Of a stretch of 64,000 nucleotides of DNA, positions 1-10,189 are shown piece after piece. The DNA lies in assembly GCF_010993775.1 (NCBI RefSeq), contig NZ_WOTO01000007.1, positions 124,001-188,000 on the forward strand. Direction: 5' to 3'. This stretch comes from Fodinicola feengrottensis (GTDB lineage: Bacteria; Actinomycetota; Actinomycetes; Mycobacteriales; HKI-0501). The translations under genes and the position numbers were made by a program. The stretch's first letter is position 1; each line of letters begins with the position of its first letter. Below the pieces are notes generated by a model that ran no database searches, was not told the origin of the DNA, and was given only the letters and a program-made list of their open reading frames with translations.

Positions 1-630
<630 letters not shown>

Positions 631-648
631 TCGCGTAGCCAGTACGAC

Positions 649-688
649 ACAAAGCCGGCCGTCCCGTACGCGGGGCGGCCGGCTTTGT
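649..688 (+). terminator. Terminator after rpoC
   Basis: A 17-bp near-perfect stem (649-665 with 672-688, arms starting ACAAAGCCGGCCG) closes a 6-base loop, 18 bases after the rpoC stop. The descending arm ends CTTTGTTGT, so there is a short T-rich tail. Position and strength fit a rho-independent terminator for rpoBC. Confidence 0.88.
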
Positions 689-736
689 TGTGCGGGGCCT
701 GATGCGCGCCCACCGCTGACCTGACCGTACGGCAGC

Positions 737-1180
737 ATGGGCAGCGTGGTGGAGATGAGCTTCCTGACCGAATCCGACCGGGCCCGCTGGGAAGTGCTCG
801 CCCGCGGTAAGGACACGTATTTCGAGGTCGTACGCGACGACGACGATTACGAACGGACCTGGCGACGGCTGCTGAAGGACGAGCGGATACGCGGGATCGC
901 CGCCCGGCTGGACGGCAAGGTGGTCGGCATCGCGCACTACCTGTTCCACGCCAGTGTCTGGTACGCCGGAAAGTGCTATCTGGTGGACTTGTTCGTGGAC
1001 CCCGAAGTCCGGCGGCGAGGTGTTGCGACGGCAGTGATCGAGTGGGTGGCGCGGGACGCTGAGGACCACGGTTTTCCCAGCCTCTACTGGAATACACTGG
1101 AAGACGCCCCAGCTCGCGCGCTGTACGAAAGGGTGGGCAAATACCACCAGGGGTTCATCCACTACAGCTATCGCCGCTAA
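737..1180 (+). CDS. GNAT-family N-acetyltransferase
   Basis: A 147-residue protein with the GNAT fold signature: a beta strand YLVDLFVDPE followed by the acetyl-CoA pyrophosphate loop RRRGVA (about residues 92-97), then the helix and the ALYERVGKY segment typical of motif B. It should transfer an acetyl group from acetyl-CoA to an amine, but the substrate cannot be read from the sequence. ATG 737 is used; an internal ATG at 755 also fits, as neither has a good Shine-Dalgarno sequence. The gene stands alone between the rpoC terminator and a convergent membrane-protein gene. Confidence 0.85.
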   Translation: MGSVVEMSFLTESDRARWEVLARGKDTYFEVVRDDDDYERTWRRLLKDERIRGIAARLDGKVVGIAHYLFHASVWYAGKCYLVDLFVDPEVRRRGVATAVIEWVARDAEDHGFPSLYWNTLEDAPARALYERVGKYHQGFIHYSYRR

Positions 1181-1183
1181 GCC

Positions 1184-1245
1184 CGCGAACTTGACGTTTC
1201 GTTGTCAGCACGCCCGATATGGGCAATGACAACGTCGAGTTCGCG
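1184..1245. terminator. Bidirectional hairpin between convergent genes
   Basis: Long imperfect inverted repeat: CGCGAACTTGACGTTTCGTTGTCA-type left arm (1184-1207) and a right arm at 1227-1245 ending GAGTTCGCG. It sits between two convergent genes, so it can end transcription from both sides. The outer arm CGCGAACTYGACGTTTC is shared with the hairpin at 52788-52850, also between convergent genes. Confidence 0.7.
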
Positions 1246-1267
1246 AAAGGTGAGCGGACGTGCGGCA

Positions 1268-1723
1268 TCAGGTGCCGGCGTACCACAGGCGTACGTGGCG
1301 GGTGTTGAGGAGGCCTGCGGTCAGCAGGGCCAGGCCGCCGAGCAGACCCGGCACGTAGTAGATCAGCAGGCTCACCTCCAAGTGCGCGTACGGGAGCTCG
1401 ACGGCGGTGATGGCGACCAAACCGACCAGGGTGAGCACCCCGAGCACCTGCGCGAGAAGCTTCAGGTACGTCCACGCCGACGGGCCGCCCCACCAGCCGC
1501 GGACGAGAAGCGCGCTCACGGCGAGACCCCAGAACGTCACCCAGAAGACGTCCGTGCCGCTGGTCTTCGGAGAGGTGATCATCCCCACCACGCTCGCGCC
1601 GAGCATGCCCAGCCAGCTGACCAGCATGAGCCCCCAGCCGACGTGCAGCTGCCACGGGCGGTATTCCGCCAGGGTGTGTTTCCGCTTGGCGGGGATGTTG
1701 CGCAGGCCGGCAAAATACGTCAC
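1268..1723 (-). CDS. Small four-helix membrane protein, function unknown
   Basis: A 151-residue protein with four hydrophobic segments (about residues 27-49, 58-75, 84-107 and 118-140) and a basic N-terminus (IPAKRKHTLAEY), so it is probably an inner-membrane protein with cytoplasmic N-terminus. It starts at a GTG (1721-1723). It resembles conserved actinobacterial membrane proteins without known role; no catalytic motif is visible. It is transcribed divergently from the secreted carboxypeptidase gene, with 99 bases between the two starts. Confidence 0.65.
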   Translation of the reverse strand: MTYFAGLRNIPAKRKHTLAEYRPWQLHVGWGLMLVSWLGMLGASVVGMITSPKTSGTDVFWVTFWGLAVSALLVRGWWGGPSAWTYLKLLAQVLGVLTLVGLVAITAVELPYAHLEVSLLIYYVPGLLGGLALLTAGLLNTRHVRLWYAGT

Positions 1724-1822
1724 GACCTGAAAGGTTAGTGACCGGTGTGGGTCGGTTCGTGGAGCGGATCGGCGATTTGCCCGTACGTTGGTGCTCTCTT
1801 GGGCGTGTGAGGGGAGTTCGGC

Positions 1823-4355
1823 GTGCGGAAGATCAGCTGGGTGACCGCGGTGACGGTGGTGGCGGCGTTGGTCGCCGGGGGAGCGATGTCCGTGGCGCCC
1901 GCGCAGGCGGCGGCATCGTGTGACACCGTCAGCACCACGCCGACGTACGCGGGCAAGGTGCCGACGGCCAAGCAGGTGTTGGGCTTCGATCTTGGGAGTC
2001 GGGAAGCGACCGGCGACCAGCTCAACAAATACCTGAGCGCGGTGGACCGAGCCAGTGACAAGGTGGTGTCGGGGACGTTCGCCACCACGACGACCGGGCG
2101 GAAGCTGTCGTACGCGCTGGTGTCACGGAAGAAGAACCTGACGCCGGCGGCGCTGGCTCGGTTGTCGACGGATGCGGCGTTACTGCGGCGGCCGGATTTA
2201 CCGGCGGCGGTGGCGAAGGTGATTGAGGCGCGGATGCCGGCGATTTTGTGGCTGACGGCCAATGTGCACGGCAACGAGCCTGCTGGTGGGGACGCGGTGG
2301 ACCGGATCGCGTACGAGCTGGCGGACCGGACCGACTGTGTGGCGAGCCGGATCCTGGACAACGCGGTGGTGGGGTTGATTCCATCGCAGAACCCGGATGG
2401 TCGGGCGTTGAACACCCGGCAGAACGCGAACGCATTCGACATGAACCGGGACTGGTTTGCCCGTACCCAGCCCGAAACTTCCGGGAAACTCGATCTGCTG
2501 GCGAAATACCCGCCGCAGCTCTACATCGACGAGCACGGCATGGGCGGCGACAGCTATTTCTTCCCGCCGAACTCCGACCCGACCTACCACGAGACCTCGG
2601 ACTCGTCGGTCGACTGGATCAACAACGTGTACGGCGTGGCGAATGGCGCTGCTTTCGACGCGAAGCAATTTTCGTACGATACCTACCAATCCGGCTATGA
2701 CCTGTTCTTTCAGGGGTACGGGGACAGTGTCCCGACCACCGAGTTCGGTGCCGCCGGTATGACCTTCGAAGTCGGGCAGGGCGCCTCCTATCCGGTGCAG
2801 ACGGAAAAAAGCACTACACGTCCGGAATGGCTTCGCTGTTCGCCGGCGCGGGACGGCGCGCACAGATCGTGAGCGGATGGCACAACGCGTACGTTCAGGC
2901 CGAAAAACAGGGTCAGCAGTGCTCGTTGCAGCCGAACAAGGTCTACAACCCGGGTCATACCGTGCAGCTGCCGGTGCCGGACATGAAGGTCTGCGGCTAC
3001 TTCCTGCGTACCGACAACCCGGCCAAGGCGCGGGACACCGCGGTGGTCGTCAAGCGGCTGCAGCAGGCTGGCGTCGTCGTTTATCGGCTGGCGAAACCGT
3101 TGTACGTCAAGGATTTCGCCGCGTACGGGCGGGCCAGAGCGGCCGCGACGATGCCGGCCGGCACGTACTGGATTCCGATGGCGCAGGCCGAGAAGCACTG
3201 GATCCAGGCGATGCTCAACGAAAACACGTATGTGCCTTTCCCGTATTTCTATGACGTATCCGGCTGGAGCATGGCGCTGCTGTCCAATCTGGACGGTGGC
3301 TACACTGGGCTTTCGCTGAAGCCGCTGTCAACCGTGCTGCCGCCGGTACGGGTGCCAGCGGTCAAACTGCCGTCCGGGCTACCGAGGGTAGGCATTCTTT
3401 CGTACACTTCGAGCCCATTCCAGCCGTCCGAGAGTGCCGGCTGGCTGCGGTGGCGGCTGGACCATGACTGGCGAATCCCGTCCACCGTGCTGAGCCCGAG
3501 CCAGGTGACACCGTCGGTGCTGTCCCATCTGGACACCCTGCTGGTGCCGGACACGGACGCCAAAACCGTCACGACATTGCTTGGTGCGACGGGAAAGAAG
3601 GCGCTGGCCGACTGGACGAACGGCGGTGGTCACTACGTCGGTTGGGAGGGCGGCGCCCAGCTGGCGGCCGGCCTGGGCCTGTCGACCGCGGTGTTGCGGG
3701 ATCCGAAAGGCACCGCGCCCGGCACACTTTTCCGAGTGAACACGCCAAACGCGGGGACCAACTGGGTGATGTACAACAGCGATCCGGTCATGACGGCCAG
3801 CAACCCGGCCAATGTGGTGGCCAGCTACCCGGCGCTCACCTCACCGGACTGGTATGTCTCGGGTTATCAGCAAGGCGAAGAGGAGCTGGCCGGTACGGCC
3901 GCGGAAATCAGCGAGCCAGCTGGTTCCGGCCAGGTCACGGTTTTCGCGGTGGATCCGAACTTCCGGGCTTTCTCCGACGGCAGCGCGCACCTTCTTTTCG
4001 ACGCATTGCTCGCATCGCGTGGGACCGCGAAGGCGCAGCCGTACGTCAACAGTGGGCAGCGCTCGGCCGCGGAACTGCGGGCCGAACAGTCCGCCGCGGC
4101 CATGACCCGTACGTACGGAGCCTCCCTGGTGCTCCGGGTCCGGCCAGCTGACGCGACCGCCGCCGGGCAGGTGCAGGTGCTGCGCGGGCACGGGGTGACA
4201 TACCGGACCGTGACCGGACCGGGCTTTGTCCAGCTCTCGTCGTCGACTCGGGCCGGTACGCGCCCGCCGATCCGGCCTCATGGATCCGCTCGTTGCCGGC
4301 CGAACTGGCCGCCGCCGCCGGCGCCGCCCCGCCGCTCGCCATCCAGACTCCCTGA
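1823..4355 (+). CDS. Secreted M14-family zinc carboxypeptidase
   Basis: About 844 residues after repair. The N-terminus is a signal peptide (hydrophobic VTAVTVVAALVAG, cleavage near APAQA-A). The M14 catalytic set is complete: zinc ligands H149/E152 in NVHGNE, substrate-binding Arg in DMNRDW, third zinc ligand in IDEHGMGG (about 238), and the general-base Glu in MTFEVG (about 316). A C-terminal region of roughly 500 residues follows, probably substrate-binding or beta-rich. GTG 1823 has GAGGGGAG upstream. Two apparent indels interrupt it: one extra A in the A-run at about 2803-2808, and a missing base near 4245, after which the frame ends at the TGA at 4353. It is probably an exported peptidase of protein or peptidoglycan peptides. 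Confidence 0.85.
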
Positions 4356-4418
4356 GTTACTGGAGCGTTTCGCACGGGAAGGTCTCCGGATCGAGGTCGG
4401 GGTTCTTCGGTCCAGGTC

Positions 4419-4489
4419 GAAGGTCAAGGGTCGAGATCGAAGGTCAGGGGCGAAGGTCAGGGGCGAAGGTCAGGGGCGAAGGTCAAGGT
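4419..4489 (+). repeat. Tandem 13-base repeat CGAAGGTCAGGGG
   Basis: Four contiguous 13-base units run from 4438 to 4489, with a related unit at 4419-4431. The same motif returns in reverse complement (CCTTGACCTTCG) at about 5045-5090, so the two clusters face each other about 550 bases apart. It lies just past the real end of the carboxypeptidase gene and encodes nothing recognisable. Confidence 0.85.
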
Positions 4490-4662
4490 CAAAAGCGGCG
4501 GTTGCCTCCGAGGAGAGGGAAGATCCCGGTTCTTCCGGGGTTGACCGGGTGGGTTGGGGTTTCGTACGGGGTTACGGACACCTCGCGCTGTTGTGTGATG
4601 ACGTTGGTTGGTTCTGTGCCCTGTTTGTCGCGTTTCCCGAGCGGTTTTCCGGGTGTCGCTCG

Positions 4663-4722
4663 TCGAGTGCGGGACTTTGTGCACCGCTCGACGTCGAGTG
4701 CGGGCTTTTGTACCGCACTCGA
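4663..4722. repeat. Two tandem 29-base hairpins
   Basis: Two consecutive hairpins of the same design: 4663-4691 and 4694-4722. The second has a perfect 10-bp stem TCGAGTGCGG/CCGCACTCGA with loop GCTTTTGTA; the first is a degenerate copy. Period is 31 bases. They are noncoding and could be terminators of the carboxypeptidase transcript or a dispersed palindromic repeat. Confidence 0.75.
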
Positions 4723-4800
4723 CCCCCGACCTGTGACAGCTGGGACTGATGGGGTCCCTGTGACTCCTGCGACCGCTCGTCCCACTCTTTGGGCCGTGAG

Positions 4801-4891
4801 TTGTTGATCTTGGTTAGTTAGTTGGTCTACCCAAAACGGACATCGGCGTGAAATGTCTGGCTTGGGTAGGCCAACTAACCAAGATCAACAA
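4801..4891. repeat. 91-base inverted-repeat element
   Basis: Arms of about 30-34 bases beginning TTGTTGATCTTGGTTAGT and ending with the complement ACTAACCAAGATCAACAA enclose a 27-base core that itself contains a short inverted repeat (GACATC / ATGTC). The left arm carries an extra GTTA. The structure resembles a miniature palindromic element or a large hairpin rather than a gene. Confidence 0.8.
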
Positions 4892-5011
4892 AGGATGTCG
4901 CGGAGAGTAGCCGAATCTGGCACGGTGGTGGCGTGGAGTAAGTGGGGTGAGGGGATGTGCTTTTTCGCGAGTGCCCAACCACCCACCCAACGCACCACCC
5001 GCACCCAAACT

Positions 5012-5090
5012 CCGTTCTTCCTAGAGGCGCCGCCCGCAGGGCAGACCTTGACCTTCGCCCTTGACCTTCGGCCCTTGACTTTGACCTTGA
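5012..5090 (+). repeat. Dispersed CGTTCTTCC element, copy 1, plus reversed GAAGGTCA units
   Basis: CCGTTCTTCCTAGAGGC followed by GCCGCCCGCAGGGC and then TTGACCTTCG repeats. Related copies occur at 24921-24970 (reverse strand) and 40914-40945. Copies 1 and 2 share also the following CTTGACCTTC stretch. Confidence 0.7.
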
Positions 5091-5218
5091 AACCCCGTGA
5101 CTCGGGCGCCGAGGAGCCGACCTCGCACCGAACCGCAGCGCTCCATGCGGTCTTGGCTCAAGAGGCATCGGGGAGGTCCTAGACTGCGGGAGTTGAGGTC
5201 AAGTCGGAGGGTGGCGTG

Positions 5219-5795
5219 ATGGCGTACGGGTCAACACCGCCCCCGGTGCCGTCGCCCGGCGCGCTACAGCCCTTCAGGGTGCAGCCGTACGGGCCCCCGA
5301 CCTACGGAGCCCAGACACGGAGCTCAGCCGTACGGAGCTCAGCCCTACGGAACACAAACGTACGGAACGCAGCCGATTCCGAACTACTCGGCGCTGCCGG
5401 TCTGGGATCCGGCCCGGCGGCCCGGTCCGTACGGCGGTCCTGGCTGGCAGCCCGGTCCATACGTGCCGTTCCAACCGCGGCGCGCCGCGGCCGCGGCGGC
5501 GGCGAGCGCGGCCGTTTGGGCGCTGGTGACCGGGATCGTCGCGGTCGCGCTCGCGCCCTGCCTGGGCGGTGTCGTGCCGGGGCTGATCGCGCTGGCGTTG
5601 GCGAGGATGGCGGCCGCCGAGGTGGCGGTGTCCGACGGGTGGTTGACCGGCGCCGGGATGATCAAGGCGGCGCGGGTGCTCAGCCTGGTGGCCATCTCGA
5701 TCGCCGTGGTGGTCGGCACCGCGCTGGCTGTCAGTTGGCTGGTCGGGTTGGGTGTTCCAGCGCAGGACGCCCACTACCCAAGTAACGTTGACTAA
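5219..5795 (+). CDS. Pro/Tyr/Gln-rich DUF4190-type membrane protein
   Basis: Begins at ATG 5219 behind GGAGG. The N-terminal third is a Pro/Gly/Tyr/Gln-rich cytoplasmic tail (YGAQPYGTQTYG-type repeats). It is followed by two hydrophobic segments around ALVTGIVAVALAPCLGG and ISIAVVVGTALAVSWLVG, matching the DUF4190 pattern of a short paired-helix domain. An apparent frameshift near 5305-5315 separates the start from the rest. Function unknown; such proteins are common in actinobacterial envelopes. The next gene encodes a second protein of the same design. Confidence 0.7.
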
Positions 5796-5842
5796 TAGCG
5801 CAGCGCAGGGCGGTTTTCGCCTTACGGGGAAGGAAGATTGGC

Positions 5843-6629
5843 ATGACCGAGCAACCCGGTGAGAACCGGCCGGCGGGCAGTGGTGAGCCCCACCCGACGC
5901 CGCAGTATTCGACCCCCAGTTACGACACCCCGGCGTACGACCCGACTTCGTACGATGGCCAGGCCGGCTATGAGCCGCCGTCCTTGAAGAAGGACGAGCC
6001 GGCCCAGCCGTGGGCCGACCCGGGTGGTGCCGCACCGGCTGGCGGGTATGACCAGGCGGCCCAGCCGCCGAGCGGGTACGACCCAGCGACCGGCTACCCG
6101 CAGCAGGCCGACCCGGGTTACGGCACCGCGCCGGCCTCCGGCACCGGCTACGGCCCGTCCTCCGGTGCCGGCTACCCGGCGTCCGGCGTTGGTTACCCAG
6201 CCTCGGGTGCTGGCTACCCGGCGTCTGGCGCCGGCTATCCGGCCTCGGGTGCTGGCTATCCGGCCACCGGCGGGGGCTACGGCCAGCCACCGGCGGCGGG
6301 CTACGGCCAGCCGGGTTCCGCCGCCGGGCAGTGGCTATCCGGCCGGCCCGCGTACGGACGGTCTCGCTATCGGGGCGATGATCTGCGGAATTCTGGCGAT
6401 CCCGCTGGCGATCTGTTGTTACGGGGCGTTCAGCTATCCGCTGGGCGCCGCGGCACTGATCATGGGCTTCATTTCGCGGAGCAACATCAGCAAGTCCAAT
6501 GGGCAGCTCGGCGGCGACGGGATGGCGCTGAGCGGCCTCATCTGTGGCGCGGTTGGCATCGTACTGGCGATCTGCGCGGTGATTTTGTTGCTGGCCTTCG
6601 GCTTCCTGAGCCAGCTCAGCCCGAGATAA
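5843..6629 (+). CDS. DUF4190 membrane protein with GYPASGA repeats
   Basis: ATG 5843 has AAGGAAG upstream. The first ~165 residues are low-complexity and include five consecutive GYPASGx heptad-like repeats (about 6170-6270). After an apparent frameshift at 6325-6340 the C-terminus contains two hydrophobic stretches (LAIGAMICGILAIPLAICC and GAVGIVLAICAVILLLAF) typical of DUF4190. The protein is probably membrane-bound with a cytoplasmic disordered tail. The gene stops 21 bases before the str-operon promoter. Confidence 0.7.
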
Positions 6630-6640
6630 CGCGGATCACG

Positions 6641-6671
6641 CACCCCCGTTTTGACCTGCGCGACGGGGGTG
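6641..6671. terminator. Hairpin overlapping the str promoter
   Basis: CACCCCCGT (6641-6649) pairs with ACGGGGGTG (6663-6671). It lies 11 bases after the preceding stop codon and overlaps the -35 box of the next promoter. It could end the upstream transcript. Confidence 0.5.
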
Positions 6672-6679
6672 GGTACGCT
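6651..6679 (+). promoter_or_regulatory. Promoter of the rpsL-rpsG-fusA-tuf operon
   Basis: TTGACC (6651-6656), a 17-base spacer, and TACGCT (6674-6679) match the main vegetative sigma factor consensus. This gives a leader of about 330 bases before rpsL. Confidence 0.72.
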
Positions 6680-6823
6680 TGTTGTTCGTGCCTGGGGTGA
6701 CCCGGGCGTGCTCGCGCGCCGTCAGGCGGGCCTGTGACGGAATAGACACGGGCGCGTACCTGTTGTGGTGAGCGGTGGCGCACTCCCGATGGACGTAACA
6801 GTTCGCGTAGGTGCGTGGGTTGG

Positions 6824-6850
6824 GCGACACGCCCGACCGCGGGGGTCGGG
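6824..6850 (+). promoter_or_regulatory. Leader element shared with rpsJ
   Basis: A 27-base block with core CCCGACCGCGGGGGTCGG forms a short hairpin (CCCGACC/GGTCGGG). It recurs with three changes in the rpsJ leader at 11717-11743. Its position in the 5' leaders of two ribosomal operons suggests a common regulatory or attenuator role; that role is inferred. Confidence 0.55.
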
Positions 6851-7018
6851 AAATCGGGCCCCGACCAGGTCATGAACAAAACAGAATGACACGATCACGT
6901 GTGCGTACGGGCCCGGCTCGCCGAGAGCGAGCCAGCGGTTGGCCGCGTGACGCGAGAGCACGACCGAAGACCACAGCTTCACCAAGGCAAGACAGACAAC
7001 GAAGGAAGGCCAGGCTCG

Positions 7019-7393
7019 GTGCCCACGATCCAGCAGCTGGTCCGCAAGGGCCGCCAGGACAAGGTCGAGAAGAGCAAGACGCCGGCGCTCAAGGGCGGTC
7101 CGCAGCGTCGCGGGGTGTGCACGCGGGTGTACACCACCACGCCGAAGAAGCCGAACTCGGCGCTGCGCAAGGTCGCCCGCGTCCGGCTGACCAGTCAGAT
7201 CGAGGTCACCGCGTACATCCCCGGTGTCGGCCACAACCTGCAGGAGCACTCGATGGTGCTCGTGCGTGGCGGCCGGGTGAAGGACCTTCCCGGTGTTCGA
7301 TACAAGATCGTCCGTGGCTCGCTGGACACCCAGGGTGTCCGCGGCCGCAAGCAGGCGCGCAGCCGGTACGGCGCGAAGAAGGAGAAGAGCTAA
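7019..7393 (+). CDS. rpsL: 30S ribosomal protein S12
   Basis: 124 residues from GTG 7019, chosen because it gives the family start [13 protein letters not shown] behind GAAGGAAGG; longer upstream extensions are noncoding leader. The decoding-centre segments [11 protein letters not shown] and [10 protein letters not shown] are intact, with the lysines whose changes give streptomycin resistance in wild-type form. First gene of the str operon; its TAA overlaps the rpsG ATG by one base. Confidence 0.98.
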   Translation: MPTIQQLVRKGRQDKVEKSKTPALKGGPQRRGVCTRVYTTTPKKPNSALRKVARVRLTSQIEVTAYIPGVGHNLQEHSMVLVRGGRVKDLPGVRYKIVRGSLDTQGVRGRKQARSRYGAKKEKS

Positions 7394-7863
7394 TGCCCCG
7401 CAAGGGTCCCGCCCCGAAGCACCCGGTCGTCATCGACCCGGTGTACGGCTCCCCGTTGGTCACCAGCCTGATCAACAAGGTCCTGCTGTCCGGTAAGCGT
7501 TCGGTCGCCGAGAAGATCGTCTACGGCGCGCTGGAAGGCGCCCGTGAGAAGACCGGCGCCGACCCGGTGATCACGCTCAAGCGTGCGCTGGACAACGTGA
7601 AGCCGACCCTGGAGGTCAAGAGCCGCCGGGTCGGTGGCGCGACCTATCAGGTGCCGATCGAGGTCCGGCCGAGCCGGTCCACCACTCTCGCGATGCGCTG
7701 GCTGATCACGTACAGCCGGGCGCGCCGGGAGAAGACGATGACCGAGCGTCTGATGAACGAGTTGCTGGACGCCAGCAACGGTCTGGGTGCGAGCGTGAAG
7801 CGACGCGAGGACACCCACAAGATGGCCGACTCCAACAAGGCCTTCGCGCACTACCGCTGGTAG
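7393..7863 (+). CDS. rpsG: 30S ribosomal protein S7
   Basis: 156 residues, the normal length, starting [11 protein letters not shown] and ending AHYRW. It nucleates assembly of the 30S head by binding 16S rRNA. The frame is intact and translationally coupled to rpsL (TAATG overlap). fusA starts 72 bases later. Confidence 0.98.
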   Translation: MPRKGPAPKHPVVIDPVYGSPLVTSLINKVLLSGKRSVAEKIVYGALEGAREKTGADPVITLKRALDNVKPTLEVKSRRVGGATYQVPIEVRPSRSTTLAMRWLITYSRARREKTMTERLMNELLDASNGLGASVKRREDTHKMADSNKAFAHYRW

Positions 7864-7935
7864 CGCACCGCGGCGGGCAGCCCCAGCCGAGCTGACCCCA
7901 CCGCACGTCGATCACGATTTTGAGAGAAGAGAGCA

Positions 7936-10029
7936 GTGGCCAAGGACGCCGAACTCGTCACGACCCGCAACATCGGGATCATGGCGCATATCGACGCGGG
8001 CAAGACCACGACGACCGAGCGCATCCTCTTTTACACCGGTATCAACTACAAGATCGGTGAAGTCCACGATGGCGCGGCCACCATGGACTGGATGGAGCAG
8101 GAGCAAGAGCGCGGCATCACGATCACGTCCGCGGCGACCAAGTGCATCTGGAAAGACCACTCGATCCAGATCATCGACACCCCCGGGCACGTCGACTTCA
8201 CCGTTGAGGTGGAGCGCAACCTGCGGGTTCTCGATGGCGCGATCGCGGTGTACGACGGTGTTGCCGGGGTAGAGCCGCAGACCGAGAACGTCTGGCGGCA
8301 GGCCGACAAGTACCACGTGCCCCGGATGTGCTTCGTCAACAAGCTGGACCGTACGGGCGCGGACTTCTTCCGTTGCGTCCAGATGATGCGGGACCGGCTC
8401 AACTCCACTCCGCTGGTGCTGCAGATTCCGATCGGCCTGGAAGGCGACCACATCGGGGTCGTCGACCTGCTGGAGGAGCGCGCGCTCACCTGGCGTGGCG
8501 AGACGAAGGTCGGCGAGGACTACGCGATCGAGGCGATTCCGGCCGAGCTGGTCGAGCAGGCCGCGGAGTACCGCGAGAAGCTGATCGAGACGCTCGCCGA
8601 GGTCGATGACACGACCATGGAGGCCTATCTCGAGGGCAAAGAGCTGTCGGTGGCCGAACTCAAGGCCGGCATCCGACGGGCCACCCTCGCGAGCCTGGCG
8701 AACCCGGTCGTCTGTGGTTCGGCGTTCAAGAACAAGGGTGTCCAGCCGCTGCTCGACGCCGTCATCGACTACCTGCCCAGCCCGCTGGACGTGGGTAACG
8801 TGCACGGTGTCCTGCACGACGCGAGAGACCCCGGTGGAGCGCGCTCCGAGCGAGAGCGAGCCGTTCTCGTCGCTGGCCTTCAAGATCCAGACCGACCCGC
8901 ACCTGGGCAAGCTCACGTACGTCCGGATCTACTCGGGCCGCGTGGAGGTTGGCAACCAGGTGGTGAACTCGACCAAGGACCGCAAGGAACGGATCGGCAA
9001 GATCTACCAGATGCATGCGAACAAGCGCGAGGAGCGCGGTTTCGCGGGCGCTGGCGAGATCATCGCCGTGGCGGGTCTCAAGCAGACCACTACCGGCGAC
9101 ACGTTGTCCGACTCGTCGAACCCGGTGATCCTGGAGTCGATGACCTTCCCGGACCCGGTCATCTCGGTGGCCATCGAGCCCAAGACGAAGAGCGACCAGG
9201 AGAAGCTCTCCATCGCGATTCAGAAGCTCGCCGAGGAGGACCCGACCTTCAAGGTCCACCAGGACGACGACACCGGCCAGACGATCATCGAGGGCATGGG
9301 CGAGCTGCACCTGGAGGTGCTGGTCGACCGGATGCGCCGCGAGTTCAAGGTCGAGGCGAACGTCGGCAAGCCGCAGGTGGCGTACCGGGAGACCATTCGC
9401 AAGAAGGTCGAGAAGGTCGACTACGTCCACAAGAAGCAGACCGGTGGTTCCGGCCAGTTCGCGAAGGTGCTCATCTCCATCGAGCCCATCGACACCACGG
9501 ACGGCACCACGTACGAGTTCGAGAACAAGGTCACCGGTGGCCGGATCCCGAAGGAGTACATCCCGTCGGTGGACGCCGGTGCCCAGGACGCCATGCAGTA
9601 CGGCATCATGGCCGGCTACCCGCTGGTGGGGATCAAGCTGACGCTGCTGGACGGTGCGTACCACGAGGTCGACTCGTCCGAGATGGCGTTCAAGATCGCC
9701 GGTTCGATGGCGTTGAAGGAGGCTGCCCGCAAGGCCAGCCCGGCGCTGCTCGAACCGTTGATGGCGGTCGAGGTCACCACGCCCGAGGAGAACATGGGCG
9801 ACGTGATCGGCGACCTGAACTCCGCCGTGGCGTGATCCAGGCCATGGAAGAGCGTGGTGGTGCTCGGGTCGTGAAGGCCCAGGTGCCGCTGAGCGAGATG
9901 TTCGGGTATGTGGGCGACCTGCGGTCCAAGACCCAGGGTCGGGCCAGCTACTCGATGCAGTTCGATTCGTACGGCGAGGTTCCGGCTAACGTCGCGAAGG
10001 AAATTATCGCCAAGGTCAACGGCGAATAA
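7936..10029 (+). CDS. fusA: Elongation factor G (two apparent indels)
   Basis: Translocation GTPase of about 697 residues from GTG 7936 (AGAAGAGAG upstream). The GTPase motifs are complete: [21 protein letters not shown] and NKLDR. Later domains are clear ([39 protein letters not shown]). The frame shifts near 8820-8830 and returns near 9821, where CTCCGCCG probably lacks one C of CTCCCGCCG (giving [15 protein letters not shown]). The two shifts cancel, and the total span equals a normal EF-G gene, which argues for sequence errors rather than a pseudogene. Confidence 0.95.
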   Translation: MAKDAELVTTRNIGIMAHIDAGKTTTTERILFYTGINYKIGEVHDGAATMDWMEQEQERGITITSAATKCIWKDHSIQIIDTPGHVDFTVEVERNLRVLDGAIAVYDGVAGVEPQTENVWRQADKYHVPRMCFVNKLDRTGADFFRCVQMMRDRLNSTPLVLQIPIGLEGDHIGVVDLLEERALTWRGETKVGEDYAIEAIPAELVEQAAEYREKLIETLAEVDDTTMEAYLEGKELSVAELKAGIRRATLASLANPVVCGSAFKNKGVQPLLDAVIDYLPSPLDVGNVHGVLHDARDPGGARSERERAVLVAGLQDPDRPAPGQAHVRPDLLGPRGGWQPGGELDQGPQGTDRQDLPDACEQARGARFRGRWRDHRRGGSQADHYRRHVVRLVEPGDPGVDDLPGPGHLGGHRAQDEERPGEALHRDSEARRGGPDLQGPPGRRHRPDDHRGHGRAAPGGAGRPDAPRVQGRGERRQAAGGVPGDHSQEGREGRLRPQEADRWFRPVREGAHLHRAHRHHGRHHVRVREQGHRWPDPEGVHPVGGRRCPGRHAVRHHGRLPAGGDQADAAGRCVPRGRLVRDGVQDRRFDGVEGGCPQGQPGAARTVDGGRGHHARGEHGRRDRRPELRRGVIQAMEERGGARVVKAQVPLSEMFGYVGDLRSKTQGRASYSMQFDSYGEVPANVAKEIIAKVNGE

Positions 10030-10035
10030 GGCGTT

Positions 10036-10059
10036 CGGCGCCCCGGAAGCGGGGCGTCG
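10036..10059 (+). terminator. GAAG-loop hairpin between fusA and tuf
   Basis: CGCCCCG-GAAG-CGGGGCG (10039-10056) with extra outer pairs to 10036/10059, starting 6 bases past fusA. There is no T run. It may attenuate read-through or stabilise the fusA mRNA end, as EF-Tu is usually made in excess. Confidence 0.5.
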
Positions 10060-10189
10060 GACTCCGGCCAGGACGATGGCATAACTCTCCAAAGCGATGG
10101 GCGAGTAATTCCGCTCAAAACACACCCAGTACGCTCGTCGGCCGAGACCAACGGCGGAGCACAGAGAAAGAGTCCACAGGAGGACCACA

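Larger units (their letters stand above)
4356..5218. other. 863-base intergenic region with repeats only
   Basis: No credible gene lies between the carboxypeptidase stop and the next start. It holds the tandem 13-mers, two 29-base hairpins, the 91-base palindrome, one copy of the CGTTCTTCC element (5012-5042) and the reversed 13-mer cluster. Reading frames crossing it are low-complexity and unlike known proteins. Confidence 0.75.

Noticed and set aside
4419..4489. Possible CRISPR array
   Set aside because: The 13-base units are directly contiguous with no spacers and no cas genes are nearby.
6811..7018. N-terminal extensions of rpsL and rpsG reading into the leader
   Set aside because: S12 and S7 family starts and ribosome-binding sites place the true starts at 7019 and 7393.
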